64,000 bases of DNA. It comes from Ctena decussata. Taxonomy: Eukaryota > Mollusca > Bivalvia > Lucinida > Lucinidae. Below are positions 24,325 through 35,542 of this stretch, piece after piece (the first letter of the stretch is position 1; each line of letters begins with the position of its first letter). Both the position numbers and the translations under genes were made by a program. The notes beneath the pieces are model-generated. The model ran no database searches and was not told the DNA's origin. It was given only the letters and a program-made list of their open reading frames with translations. The DNA is taken from contig OZ022500.1 of assembly GCA_963989385.1 (NCBI GenBank), positions 20,908,460 to 20,972,459 of the forward strand. The letters run 5' to 3'.

Positions 24325-25204
24325 AATATATACTGAACATCAAAAGAAACGCATACAATTTATTTGAAGGTATAGGTTTATGCTCTTATTTAGACATTTT
24401 AAGTTACTTTGTTTATGATACTCCGACAGAATGAGCATCCTAACGCATCGATATTCCATAAACTTTAGAGACCAGAACGCTTGCTTTTGTGATGGGGGTT
24501 AAACTCAAAGTCACCATACTTTCAGAAGCTGAATTTTTAATTCCATAAAATGCTCAGCCAATTAGTTTCTCCAGACATAATGTCCACAGCAAGGATAAGA
24601 AACAGCGAAAACCCCAAAGCAATCGAGCATTGCGTTTTAGAGAAACAATCAGGTAAAATGTGGCAGTAGAAACAGTAAAACTGGCTTACCATTGGATTTC
24701 CCATAGACCTTTTAACACCCTGTATTGCTTAAAAAGAACAGAAACCATTCATACGAAGAGGTTTAATGAATTTTCGAGAGTAAAATAAAAAAGATTTGCA
24801 TAGAAATTTTTCGTAGCACTGCAGAGCTTTTGATGTTATTGGACTTCCCAATTTGCTATTTGTTTAATGGCAAGGGAGATAATTTGACAAGTGCTCAGCT
24901 TCAAACTGCTGTCATGTTCCTAAGAAAAAATACCATGGTAATAAAACCGCACATTAGAGTCGCGTTTTGGAAACAATTTGTTATACTGCCAAAGGAAAGA
25001 CAACTCTTACAACAACTTTTAATGTTTCACGATAAATTGAGATAACTCTTTAATCAAGGTTTACTTTTGCAAGAAGCTAAGTTTATATTGTTGGCAGACC
25101 TCAGTAGTATTTTCTGCTATATGTGATCTAAAGTCATATATCAGTTGACAGAAGAAAACTGATCCTAAACTTGTAGACGTTTCTTTTGATGTTCAGTATA
25201 TATT
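24325..25204. mobile_element. Tc1-like MITE, 880 bp
   Basis: Perfect 27-bp TIRs at 24325-24351 and 25178-25204 (AATATATACTGAACATC, then AAAAGAAACG). Similarity extends a few more bases inward. The TA-rich termini fit a TA-duplicating Tc1/mariner-type element. A 71-codon frame at 24830-25042 has no transposase motif that I recognise, so the copy is non-autonomous. Confidence 0.9.
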
Positions 25205-25254
25205 GAAATGGCAGATAGATAATGGTTGATGATTTGAAGACCAAAAATTTATAT

Positions 25255-25470
25255 ATGAATATACCAAGGTGTGTGTGCTAGGGATGGGGCTGGGGGTATA
25301 GTCATTAGGGCAAGGCCAGACTGTTCTTAAGGCGACTTGAATTTTATGGTTGTGGGGGTGTGCTAGGGGTGGGGAAGGGGGTATAGTCATATAGTCATTA
25401 AGGCAAGGTCAGACTGTTCTTAGGGCGACTTGAATTTTATGGTGGGGGGGGGGGGGGGGGGGGGGGTTGC
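25255..25470. repeat. ~110-bp tandem duplication ending in a 23-G tract
   Basis: Two copies share 'aaggcaaggccagactgttc', 'gggcgacttgaattttatgg' and 'gctaggggtgggg'. The second runs into an uninterrupted G23 run at 25444-25466, a strong potential G-quadruplex former. Sequence from 25471 to 25904 is otherwise featureless. Confidence 0.8.
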
Positions 25471-25904
25471 AGGGGTGGGCCGAAGTTTTTAGTTTTACAT
25501 GAATTATTGATACCACCTTTGATGACCTTGAAATCACGGTCCAGACTTGACAATGCTTGGTAAAATTTCTTAAAAGTAATATTGTTCCACAACACCACAA
25601 AATTTTTAGTTTATGCCTTTATGTAGACAGTGGCTCCCAGCCCAGCCCCATATGAGCATCCGTAAAGATCACTCATAAATTTTACCTAAATAATTTAAGT
25701 TTTGTATTTAGTATTGATGGATTTATTTAACTGGAAATTGCTGTGAGATACTGATCAAAAACTTAAGTACAAGCCTCCTTCCCACCCCACACCAGCTCAG
25801 TCCAATCCCCACCCCTCTAAGAGCTTGAACATAGTCACAGTCTTAATAAATTATGTAATGTTGGTTTTAAATTTGCCTAAAGGCTTAAAAAGTGTTAATT
25901 TAAA

Positions 25905-26065
25905 GGTTAGTGAGTGAACTCGGGTTTAAAGTCCCACCAACAACTAGGTCATATGGAGATGGGACCTTGGTTTAAAGTCTCATCCGAAAGACCGGAGAAG
26001 CGGGGGATAAACCTTGGGACCCCTGGATTGATTACAGTCTAGTGTTTAATCCACTACACCATCCC
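25905..26065 (-). mobile_element. tRNA-derived SINE
   Basis: On the minus strand the head begins GGGATGGTGTAGTGG (A-box-like TGGTGTAGTGG, complement of 26052-26062). It is followed by a weak B-box region near 26004-26013, and then the body 'gactttaaaccaaggtccc', 'catctccatatgacc' and 'gttggtgggactttaaac'. The GTTGGTGGGAC(G)TTAAAC segment is typical of SINE bodies widespread in molluscs. A fragment of the same family is at 3205-3302. Confidence 0.75.
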
Positions 26066-26139
26066 ACAAAATGATAGCAAACACTGTAGGCCCAGATCAG
26101 ACTAATCTGAAGGTACAATTTGATCTGGTTTCCTCTTAA

Positions 26140-26374
26140 GGCATATGGGTACACTATCATCTTTTTCCACCATTTTAACAAAGGAAGACAATTTTTATTA
26201 ACTTTTTGTTTGCTTCCCTTGATGATGTGGGTCTTCCAAAATGGGTCAACTCTTAAGGGAAACAATTTGCTCCTATGGGAGCAAATTGTTTTCTTTAAGA
26301 GCTGACCCAAATTGGAAAGAGAGGCAAAAATGAAAATATCAGAGTTGCTTCCCCTCAAAGTTGACCCACTCACC
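26140..26374. mobile_element. TTAA-A MITE, copy with both TTAA flanks
   Basis: TTAA at 26136-26139 and 26375-26378. Ends are GGCATATGGGTACAC and GTTGACCCACTCACC. The centre is a strong hairpin: AACAATTTGCTCCTATGG against CCATAGGAGCAAATTGTT, with 'gggtcaactcttaagg' and 'ctttaagagctgaccc' outside it. Other copies: 36634-36830, 37533-37762, 40491-40664, 55060-55299; degenerate copies at 1060-1250, its mirror at 13350-13540, and 48895-49020. Confidence 0.85.
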
Positions 26375-26479
26375 TTAAAAGTGGGTAGAAAGACATAATA
26401 AGCAATAGATAGTTCCCACCCACATCCAGAATGTCACTCAAAAGTCACCTGATAGTGTAAAAATACAAAAAAGGGGTTT

Positions 26480-26705
26480 CCAATAGCCAAGTAGCTGTAG
26501 GGCAGTGTGGGCTAGAGGCCCACTCTATCTTGGGCACAGCATATGGAATGCGGAGCCCATCCCTCTCCTTTCACTGCCTTATCCTTCCCTGCTTCAAAAA
26601 AGGTACCCATTTACTGCTGGCAGTGTTTTTCAGTTCCCAAGCCGGGATTTGAACTCATGACCTGCACCATAACAGAGCATCTCTAACCACTCGACCACGG
26701 TGCCT
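26480..26705 (-). mobile_element. tRNA-derived SINE with intact pol III boxes
   Basis: Minus-strand head GGCACCGTGGTCGAGTGG contains an A-box (complement of 26687-26698). About 40 bp downstream is GAGTTCAAATCCC, a near-perfect B-box (complement of 26644-26656). The body continues to about 26480 with 'gcagtgaaaggagaggg' and 'gggcctctagcccac'. I did not fold the head as a mature tRNA; the body attached to it argues for a SINE. Confidence 0.8.
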
Positions 26706-28593
26706 CTCCTTTTTTATGCCCCAGCCACGAAGACGTGGGGAGGGGCATATAGTTTTGCCCTTGCCCGTACGTGCCTACTTCCGTCACACTTTGTAGTACT
26801 GTTCTTATCTCTGCAACTCCGTGCTTACGTCAGTCACACTTTGTAGTACTGTTCTTGTCTCTGCAACTCCTCCTACAGCTCTACCTTAGCTGGCGAAAGC
26901 AAATTAATGCTAGTTTAGTCTAACTCAGTACTTTCATGCCTTCATATGCAGACAGAGTAGGTTCTACGCTTCCCCTCTCCCTCCCTGTCCCTGCCTTGGA
27001 GTTGGTAACACAGGCAAATTATATACAGTACTGTACCAAAAGTGAGCCAAGTTTTCTAAAATTACGTTGACTTATAGGCCTATGTATTTGTCTGCAAAAA
27101 AAAAAAAAAAAAATGACTGCCATTCTTCTGCTCAGCAGATCGCAATGAAGTATTTGATGCAGGGATTTGAAACTTGCAACACAGTTCAGACGTGCATTGA
27201 ACATGTGCATAAAGGAAACAGAACTTTGATTCAGTCTTTTTTTTGCAGAATTATGTCCCCTTGAATGACACATATTTTGACCATATTTCACACTTTGTAG
27301 TCACACTGTTCGTGTCTCCACAACTCCTCTTGCAGTATTCAGTGCAGGGATTTGACACTTGCAACACAATCCAGACATGCATTGAACATGTGCATAAAGG
27401 AAACAGAACTTTGATCCAGGTCATTATTGCAGAATTCTGTCCCCTTAAATGACATACATATTTTGACCATATTTTCACACTTGGTAGTACTGTTCTTGTC
27501 TCCGCAACTCCTCCTGCAGTATTTGATGCAGGGATTTGAAACTTGAAACATAGTCTAGACATGCATTGAACATGTGCATAAAGGAAACAGAACTTTGATC
27601 CAGGTCATTATTGCAGAATTATGTCCCCTTAAATGACATACATATTTTGACCATTTTTTCACACTTGGTAGTACTGTTCTTGTCTCCGCAACTCCTCCTA
27701 CAGTATTTGATGCAGGTATTTGAAACTTGAAACATAGTCTAGCCCTCTAGTGCCCGGTGTATCATATCTGCTACATGACTCTGTTTTGGTGCCGTGACCA
27801 GGATATTGACTTGTATGTTACGTTATCACGGTGCATAACCATATCGGACGCTATCTGTGAAAACTGGACTCTATCTGTGTATTTCGGAGTCTATTTGCGT
27901 TAGTTTAGGATTCTATCCGTCCCAAAATGGAAAACGAGGTAAGGGTGGGTGTTAATAAACTCTAATATAATTGTAAACAACACATTTTCTTACGGGGCAT
28001 AAGGTGCACGGAACATCAGACATCCGTGTCTTCCAGTATCTATAGCTGTTATGCCTAATTCGTATTTACTTTCGAGTCTACAAGCTGGAATGAAGGTCAA
28101 GATTTGACAATTTTGAAGAGTGTGTCCACTTTGAACGCCGAAAAGTTGCGAACGCAATGGAACGAAAACAGATCGGTTGGATAAGTTTGACCCTAATGAA
28201 TGAATTTAAAATTTTGTAAGGCTCTGAGTTGAAAGAATATCTCCTTTTTGAAGAAAATCGGATTTTTGTCCCTTTTACAATGGCACCGGATGCTATATGC
28301 GCCTGGCACAAGACTCTATCAGCGGCTAATCGTGCCTCACACAGGACTCTATCTGCCAATATCATCGGAAACTATCTGTGCTTCAGAAGCATGGGCCTAC
28401 ATTTGTCTAGTGATCCAAAAATGGTATCAACACGAGGCAGATTTCTATTTAGATATCGTTCATGATTGATTGATTCCTCTTCTTGCACACATTTTCGAAC
28501 TTTTCAGAGGGTTTTGGTCACCTCAAAGCCGAAGAAATGAACCAGCGTTTCAATACGCGCGTATACATATCTTTTGCTGTTGCAGTTATAAGT

Positions 28594-29890
28594 CATGATG
28601 AAAGTCATCTTGAACAGGCTTAAACCACAAGCCGAAGAGATAATCGCTGAGGAACAGGCTGGGTTCCGAGCGGGAAGGAGTACCACAGAACAGATCTTCA
28701 GCCTTAGATTCCTGTGTGAAAAGTACCTCAAACATCAGCAGAATCTGTGCCGTGTCTTCATTGATTTCAAAAAAGCCTTTGATAGGGTATGGCATGCAGC
28801 CATATGGGCCACCATGCGGAGGGGCAATGTCGGTACAGGTCTAGTTCGTACCATTGAGCAGCTATACGACAAGGCTACAAGTGCAGTCCTGATCAATGGC
28901 AGCACAGGAGAATGGTTCAGAACAACAGTTGGAGTAAGACAAGGCTGTCTTCTGTCACCCACCCTCTTCAACATTTTTCTCGAACGGATCATCTCTTATA
29001 CTCAGGAAGAATGTGGCGGGGTGGGGGTGGGGGGGGGGGGGGGGTTGGCATGGGCGGCAGAGACATTGCCAATCTGCGGTTTGCCGATGACATAGACGCT
29101 CTAGCTGAGGAAGGGCAGGAACTAGAGGCTCTAGTTGAAAGTCTCGACCAAACCTGCACAAGGTGTAAGATGGAGATCAGTGCTGGGAGGACCAATTACT
29201 GATGACGAACAGCGCAGATGGCATCCAGAGGGAGATCAAGGTAAAAGGACAAAAGCTGGGTACTGTAAGCAGCTTCAAATGCCTTGGGTCAGTTGTCTCG
29301 GATGATGGCTCAAAACAGGAAGTTCTCTCAAGGATTGCACAAGCCACTTCAGCTCTTACCAAGCTGAAACCAATTTGGAGATAGCGGCGTGTCTGTCGGA
29401 TCAAGTGTGAGACTTATGCGCTACCTTGTCATTTCCATATTTCTGTATGCCTGTGAACCGTGGGTCTTGACAGCAGAGTTAGAGAAAAGAACGCATGCCT
29501 TTGAAATGAGATGCTACCAAAGGTTACTGAACATTTCGTACAAGGACCATATAACCAATGAGGAGGTTCGCAGGAAGTTCCAAGCAGCCATTGGATAATA
29601 TGATGGGCTCCTGACGCTGGTCGGGAGGCGGGGGCTGGGATGGTTTGGCCACGTCTCAAGGTCTCCTGGTTTAGCAAAGATAATTCTTCAGGGCACGGTG
29701 AAAGGGGAGGGGGAGGGGGTGGACGGAGGAGGAGGTGGGAAGACAATATCAAGGAGTGGACAGGAATGTATTTTGCCAGCTCGGCTAGGGCAGCTGAAGA
29801 CGGAACAAGGTGGATAGGAATTGTTTCGAAGTCATTTGTGGTGCACCAACGACCTAGTAAGGTTATGGGATAGATGGGATAGAATAGAAT
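28594..29890 (+). mobile_element. 5'-truncated LINE with 10-bp target duplication
   Basis: AGTTATAAGT occurs exactly at 28584-28593 and 29891-29900. The insert begins inside the reverse-transcriptase region and ends with 'gacctagtaaggttatggg' plus a short (ATAGA)n tail. This is the classic product of target-primed reverse transcription. The same 3' end occurs at 21640-21807, and a cousin with a (GACTA)n tail at 50793-50890. I do not assign the clade. Confidence 0.92.
28595..29870 (+). pseudogene. LINE reverse transcriptase, C-terminal part, broken
   Basis: Frame 1 (28595-29020) has QAGFRAGRSTTEQIFSLRF, then F-I-D-F-K-K-A-F-D-R-V-W and G-V-R-Q-G-C-L-L-S-P, which are reverse-transcriptase motifs. 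A G-rich tract at 29011-29044 shifts the frame. The catalytic F-A-D-D motif follows in another frame (about 29083-29094). A stop at 29200-29202 and a further frame change near 29385 follow. Next comes S-F-K-C-L-G-S-V-V-S-D-D-G, then L-Y-A-C-E-P-W and, near 29640, the W-E-D-N-I-K-E-W-T-G tail. Domain order is normal. The apurinic endonuclease half is missing and the gene cannot be functional. Confidence 0.9.
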
Positions 29891-32597
29891 AGTTATAAGT
29901 ACAAACGGTGGTGGACACCTAGAGATGCGGTTTATTATGAACAACATCTATAGGTTGGTGTAACTATATGCATGATATTAGGTCAAAGAAACCCATACTT
30001 GGAGAGAGCACTGTCAACTTCCTTTACTCTTTTGAGTGAACCGTTGTGGGTGATATGGCATCATTTTGGCAGTCTACTGTGGACACGAATTGAGCATGCG
30101 CCGCAGGGCTTTTTTCAAATTCGGGACTTAGCCTTCGCCGTTTTGGCTGATGTAACCACGAGTTCGATCTTTTACGACGTTTTTGGCTGAAAAAAAAAGA
30201 AAACAAACATCACAAGTAAGGTCCGCTGCTCACAAGTATAGTCCGTTGCCTTGAGGACAACATCTGTCCGTTGGCATAAAATTGCATTATTTCTGAGACA
30301 CAAATAGAATCCGGAACATTGAAAATAATGGGTGGTGTCCTTTAAACATTGATATCAACGTAAAGATTTTATTTATGCACCTAACGACATGTGTAAATTA
30401 TCAAGAACATAATTATCTTCGTAAATAAAGGACAAAATTCATTACCTACAAATAAAAACACTTAGTTATTGTTTGTTTTCATGGGCCATGTACGCTCCTG
30501 CACTATCACGCTGCATTTGATTTCACTGATGACAAGCACTGAACATCGCTAGCTGGTTATACTGCTAGTAAATCAGTTAAGATATCAGAAAATAAGATTA
30601 AACCATTCCAGTTGTAATGATATGTCTAAAGTGCGTTTATCAGCTGCCAAAAGCCGCCAAAGTTCGAAAACACAAAATGTATCATATATGATGGGCAATA
30701 AAAGCAAAAACTCTGATATTGACTTTACTTTTTCAGATATCCCTGATACAAATATGCCAATAGATTCTTTATCATACATTCTTTCTTCATCCAAAAAGGT
30801 GCCCCGTAATTATTGTTAACACTTGAGTTATTCACCCTGAAAAAAACTACTTTTTAAAAATTAATGCCCAATGTAGCATATATCATATGCTACATGTATA
30901 TCTCAGCAACCTTGGACCTCAACACAAATTCAGACCCTGTTTTCAATTTGACTTCCCAAAGCTAGTGGCTGGATGGAATATAAATGTTTTCTTATAGTGC
31001 ATTCTATGTTTGGATGTTTGGGCACTAGAGGGCTAGACATGTATTGAACATGTGCATAAAGGAAACAAAACTTTGATCCAGATCATTCTTGCAGAGTAAT
31101 GTCCCCTTAAATGAGATACATATTTTGACCATATTTCTGTGCCAAATGTGCAAGCTCACCTTTTGTCATCGCCCTAGCAACCTCATTTATCAACCGATTT
31201 TGATATTACTTCACAGCTATACTGGATATGACAAAACCTCGAACTAGCTTTCGTTTCAGGTTGGTATGGTCAAGGTCAAGGTCAGAGTTGTTGTTTTTTA
31301 GAAAAACTGTCACCACTCTAGGGCTTTTATTTATGGACCAAGTTTAGTATAACTTCACATAAATGTTAAGTATGACAATATCTGGAATAGGTTGGCATAT
31401 TTCAGTGCTGTAGGTCCAAGGTCAAGGCCACAGTTGCTATTTTTAGAAAAACTTTGTCATCACTCTAGTGCTTTTATTTATGAACCGATTTTGATATAAC
31501 TTCACACAAATGTTAAGTATGGCAATATCTGGGACAAGTTGGCGTTTCAGCACTGTAGGTCCAAGGCCAAGGTCACTGTTGCTATTTTAAGGAAAACTTT
31601 GTCATTGCTCTAGCTTTTTTGATTATGGACCAATTTCAATAGAATTTTATACAAATGTTAAGTATGACAATATCTGGGATAGGTTGGCGTTTCAAGACTG
31701 TAGGTCCAAAGTCAATGTCACAGTTGCTATTTTTAGTCATCGTTTAATGAGAGATTTTGATATAACTTCACCCAAATGCGTTTAGTGTTCGACACTATAT
31801 CTTTGGCAAGTTTGCAATCCAGAATTTTAAATCAATGTCAAGGTCTCTGTGGCTATTTTTGGATAATACTTTGTCATCCCTCTAACCCCTTCTTTATGCA
31901 CCGATTTTGATATAACTTCACACAAATATTAAGTATGACAATATCTGGGATAAGTTTGTTTCAGCATTGTAGATCCAAGGTCAAGGTCACAGTCTATGCT
32001 ATTTTAGGTAAAACTTTATCATGGTTCTAGGGACTTTATTTGTGAACAGATTTTGATCTAACTTCACAAAAATTATAGGTATGACAATATCTTGGGCAAT
32101 TTCATGTTTCAGCATTTTTGGTCCAAGGTCACGGTCACACAGTTGCTTTTTTAGAAAGAACCTTTGTCATCCCTCTAGCACCTTTAATGACAGATTTCGA
32201 TATAACTTAACACAAATGTTTAGTGTGACAATATCTTTGGCAAATTTGCAATCCAGCATTTAAAAATCAAAATTTGCTATTTTTAGGAAACACTGTCATC
32301 CCTCTTGCACCTTTATTTATGGACCAATTTTGATAAAACTTCACACAAATATTCACAAATATGTCTAAACACATTACTCATCTAGTGAGGCATATGGCAG
32401 GGGCTTTCATCACCTTTAGTGATTCTCTAGTTTTAATTGAGATTAGTCCATTCAATTCAGATGGGAGTATTTTACAGGAAAAGGTAGACCTTGATCAGAC
32501 CTAGATCAGACTATAGGAGCCATCTAATCTTGTTCTAAAACCTTAGCAAGGACCTATCTGTCTTTTTTGGTTGTTGTTGCCATTGGTTATCGACTTT

Positions 32598-33437
32598 TTA
32601 TACCCCGCCACACGTTAGTGGCGGGGTATTATGTTTTCCTGCTGGCTGTCCGTGTGTCCGTCTGTCCGTGGTACGTACGTCTGTCTGTCCGTCCGTCCAT
32701 CCATCCGGTCGTCCGTCCGTGAGCACTTCGTTTCCGTTCAATAACTTGAGTATTTATTAACGGATTTTATTCATACATGGCTAAGCCAAGAAACTGAGAA
32801 ATTGGTCTTGGGAAGATCTCAGTTGGGATTGTTAATGGGCAAATTTCGATGTCTTCTTATGGAGTTATTGCCCTTTTCATGGTCTTAAAAACAGTTTTTG
32901 GTCTGTAGTTCTTTTACACTTTGAAATATCTTGATGAAATTTCACAGAAATGATCGAAGTAACATTAGCTTTCAGTTATAAGCAGAATTTTGTCCACCTG
33001 GGTTATCTGCCCCTGCCCTAGGGCTATATACATGTATGAAATAATGAAAAAATATGTATAAAATTAGAGTCGAAAGGGATTTTTCTGAAACTTGTAACAA
33101 ATTATCATATTGATATAAGCTTTATGTCTTGATCAAAATTTTGTCCCCCAGTGGTTATCTGCCCCTGACACATGCTGTATACATGTATGAAATTATGAAA
33201 AAATCCATATAAAATCAGATTTTCGGTATATCTTGATCAAATTTCATAGAAATGATTAAATTAACATAAGCTTTCTGTTACAAGTAGTATTAAGTCCACA
33301 TAGGTTACCTGCCCCTGCCCCAGAGCTATATACATGTATAAAATGATGAAAAAATTCTGTTCATGAGGTTCATGTCATGATAAAAAAAAATGTATAAAAG
33401 ATAGAAGACAGGGTGTTGGTTTGCAGTGGCGGGGTAT
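32598..33437 (-). mobile_element. HINE-E element, minus strand
   Basis: The left end is a hairpin ATACCCCGCCAC ... GTGGCGGGGTAT (32601-32630). It is followed by a TCCGTCTGTCCGTCC-rich microsatellite (32645-32720), core units with 'atcttgatgaaatttcacag' and 'ggttatctgcccctgccc', and closing GTGGCGGGGTA at 33426-33436. The terminal TACCCCGCCAC/GTGGCGGGGTA pair defines both ends. Confidence 0.85.
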
Positions 33438-33439
33438 TA

Positions 33440-34340
33440 CGCAGTCGTTTACGATGCTTTTATTTATTATTGAAAACCATACCTCATCGTGGGAACTTTA
33501 GAAATAACAAAAAGCATAATTTCATTACAGAAAGCAATTTATTTAGATGACATACAACGGGTAACATGTCTAGGTTAACAAACTGGCTAAGCCAAGAAAC
33601 TGAGCCCCGTCAAGTTAAAGACTGCCACAGCCTTACTCTTCTCAGGATAAGCCCATCTTTTTTTTATCTTTTCTTTTTAGGCCGTGCAAGCCAAAATCTG
33701 TCACTGCATCTTAACTAATCATGTGTGTTTCTTGAAAGGAAAAGGCTTCTCTATCTCAACAAATCTATTTGACTAAAGTTTAACTTTCAGGTATTTGTTC
33801 TCAAATCTTTTACTTCTTGTTTGTTTTACAGTAAACCCATGAAGTATTTTGTCTGCAAGCAAACTTATAAGTTGTGTGCAGAGCAAAGATTTTTGATTAG
33901 ATCTTGATCAGACTGTTTGCCATGAATGCTACATCTATCTCATCTACCCTGCTTTAAACTTTGGATATGGCCGTCTTCGAGCTGACAGGACTCGAGAATA
34001 AGCTCAAGATTAGGGGAATATCACTACATAAACAAAGATCAACAACAATATAGACATACTTGTAGAGCATAATTCAACAGTAACAAATTTCTGAATTTCC
34101 TGGCACCGAGTCTGTCTGTGTCCTCCCAAGAGGAGAAGAGCAATTTTCTGAGCCTGAAAAAGGACAGATTTCTGTTGTTGTAATTCTTCTCACAATGTTT
34201 TCCAGGAGGCTCAGGGGAACAAATCCATAACATGCCCCTCCTTGCATCAACTCTGTTGTTGTTTCAGTTCTCATATTGGCTCAGCTGAATGAATCTAAGG
34301 CTACACCCTCTGGCACTGAATCTGTCAATCACAACTGTCC
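33440..34340. other. No feature recognised
   Basis: Unique-looking AT-rich sequence. A phrase 'ctggctaagccaagaaactg' near 33583 echoes the HINE-E core at 32778-32797. No exon is supported. Confidence 0.5.
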
Positions 34341-34341
34341 C

Positions 34342-34575
34342 CGAGGTTATAAAACTTTTTTTCATGCTCATCTCAGCTCAGCATGAAATTTTACCTGCTA
34401 ATAAATAGCAAATTACTAATAAGCACAGTTGTTTTCTTGCTCAGATGAGCTGAGGATGAAATTTTCTCTGCTTATGAATATGAAAATGCCAACATTAGTT
34501 GGCATTTTCATATTTATCAGCAGAGAAAATTTCATTCTCAGCTGGGTTGAGCACAAAAATTTTTTTATAACCTCG
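34342..34575. mobile_element. TIR element containing a ~100-bp hairpin
   Basis: Ends CGAGGTTATAAAA (34342) and TTATAACCTCG (34565-34575) are inverted. A second inverted pair, 'catctcagctcagcatgaa' (34368) against 'ttcattctcagctgggttg', lies inside. At 34446-34545 'gatgaaattttctctgc' ... 'gcagagaaaatttcattc' encloses GAATATGAAAATGCCAAC with its complement, a nearly perfect long stem with a short loop. Confidence 0.75.
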
Positions 34576-34650
34576 CGACCTGGTTAACTATGTATTTACA
34601 AGGATTGTTACGAAATGAAAAAGAGCTGTTACGAAACAAAAAAGAGTCAT

Positions 34651-34691
34651 AGTTACCAAACAACCAGATCACCAGGTTGTTTGGTAACTAT
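34651..34691. repeat. Hairpin TAGTTACCAAACAACC
   Basis: TAGTTACCAAACAACC and GGTTGTTTGGTAACTA flank a 9-nt loop. A diverged copy of the arm ('acctggttaactatg') lies at 34578, so this may be the far end of a second small inverted-repeat element. Confidence 0.7.
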
Positions 34692-34799
34692 GTCTCTTTT
34701 TAGTTTCATTCATAAAAGGTCCTTTTCCTTGTGCAACATCACTGAAAACAATTAACCAGGTGTGTCCATGACAGAACTGATTCTATTCTGTTTCATATC

Positions 34800-34965
34800 T
34801 TGTAATGACTTTCCCAAAGTGGCTCAGAGGTACGTAACTAAAGTTGCTTTCAGTTCAGTTCTGTTCAATTCTCCTAATGACCTTCCCCAAGTGGCTCAGC
34901 TGTACGTAACCATAGTTGCACACACTTGGGGCTGAGTGTCTGTCCAAAACCAAAGTTGCATTTTA
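34800..34965. repeat. Dispersed repeat, two partial units (third copy at 19310-19385)
   Basis: Units share 'ccaagtggctcagctgtacg' and 'taaccatagttgcacacac', then 'cttgggg' with 'gtgtctgtccaaaa'. Orientation is the same in all three copies. From 34966 to 35537 I see nothing else that I can annotate. Confidence 0.65.
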
Positions 34966-35542
34966 ATGTGCAATATTTTCAGTTCTTGACTACTTTTACA
35001 TGGTGCCAGAAACACAGTTATCAAACACGAAAGTATAATTTTTTTTGTGTAGGCTTATTCCTACATGTATGCCCACACTGAATTTAATAAAGATACAAGG
35101 AAAAACAATCTGAAAATTCAGGGAAAGAAGGGAAAATAGCTCCTGAAGCATTTACAGCTAGTTCTTACTAGAGTCTGTTTATTTCCCTTGCCAATCTGGG
35201 TCAGCCATCTTGAGGGAAAATAATGAAATAATCTCACTGAATTTGCCCACAAACTGGCTGGCATAAACAGGGAAGGCAGAATACTAAGAATCAAGTAAAA
35301 ACTATCAATTACCAATGTTTGACAGTTGTGTAAGTCAGGGAAGATCACAGCTACAAGAAAAACTGTGCAATAATGCTGAATGATACGGTACAAGTAAAGT
35401 TAGTTTGAGAAAGCAAACATTCAAGAACAGGATCATTTTTCCATCTTTATAGAGATGATACTTCTCTAACATAAAGAAGAAACTTATAATTCCTTTTTGC
35501 ATTGACTGGCACGAAATCTCAACAAAATTTGCTGTAGTTAAG

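Larger units (their letters stand above)
27743..31032. mobile_element. 3290-bp TIR transposon with CTAG target duplication
   Basis: Perfect 13-bp TIRs: CCCTCTAGTGCCC at 27743-27755 and GGGCACTAGAGGG at 31020-31032. CTAG flanks both ends (27739-27742, 31033-31036). A sister unit near 27546-27560 reads 'acatagtctagacatgc' with one CTAG, so the empty site is visible in the same window. Subterminal copies of GGACTCTATCTGTG lie at 27847-27925 and 28310-28380. GTCCGTTG-like repeats lie at 30220-30275. No transposase is recognised; the interior carries a LINE (28594-29890). Superfamily undetermined. Confidence 0.9.
26716..32430 (-). mobile_element. HINE-D element with two core arrays, interrupted by a transposon
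   Basis: The left end is a hairpin, TATGCCCCAGCCACG ... GTGGGGAGGGGCATA (26716-26750), i.e. a 3' end on the minus strand. Core array 1 (26780-27742) has units sharing 'ctgttcttgtctccgcaac', 'tgaacatgtgcataaagg' and 'atgtccccttaaatgacat'. It resumes at 31033 and passes into array 2 (31140-32400), ~160-bp units with 'gtcatcactctagtgctttt', 'gattttgatataacttcac' and 'aagtatgacaatatctggg'. The right end lies near 'gaggcatatggcagggg' (32388). Confidence 0.75.

Noticed and set aside
24830..25045. 71-codon frame inside the Tc1-like MITE as a transposase remnant
   Set aside because: No D-D-E/D motif or helix-turn-helix pattern, and the element is too short for a full transposase.
26640..26705. A tRNA gene on the minus strand
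   Set aside because: A- and B-boxes are good, but the segment is joined to a SINE-type body; a SINE head is the better reading. I did not verify a cloverleaf.
30622..30819. 65-codon Ser/Lys-rich frame in the CTAG transposon as a transposase fragment
   Set aside because: It begins with Met and looks mildly protein-like, but has no motif and no partner frame; unsupported without a search.
32081..32263. Short frame in the HINE-D second core array
   Set aside because: Lies wholly in diverged ~160-bp repeats; neighbouring units do not keep the frame.
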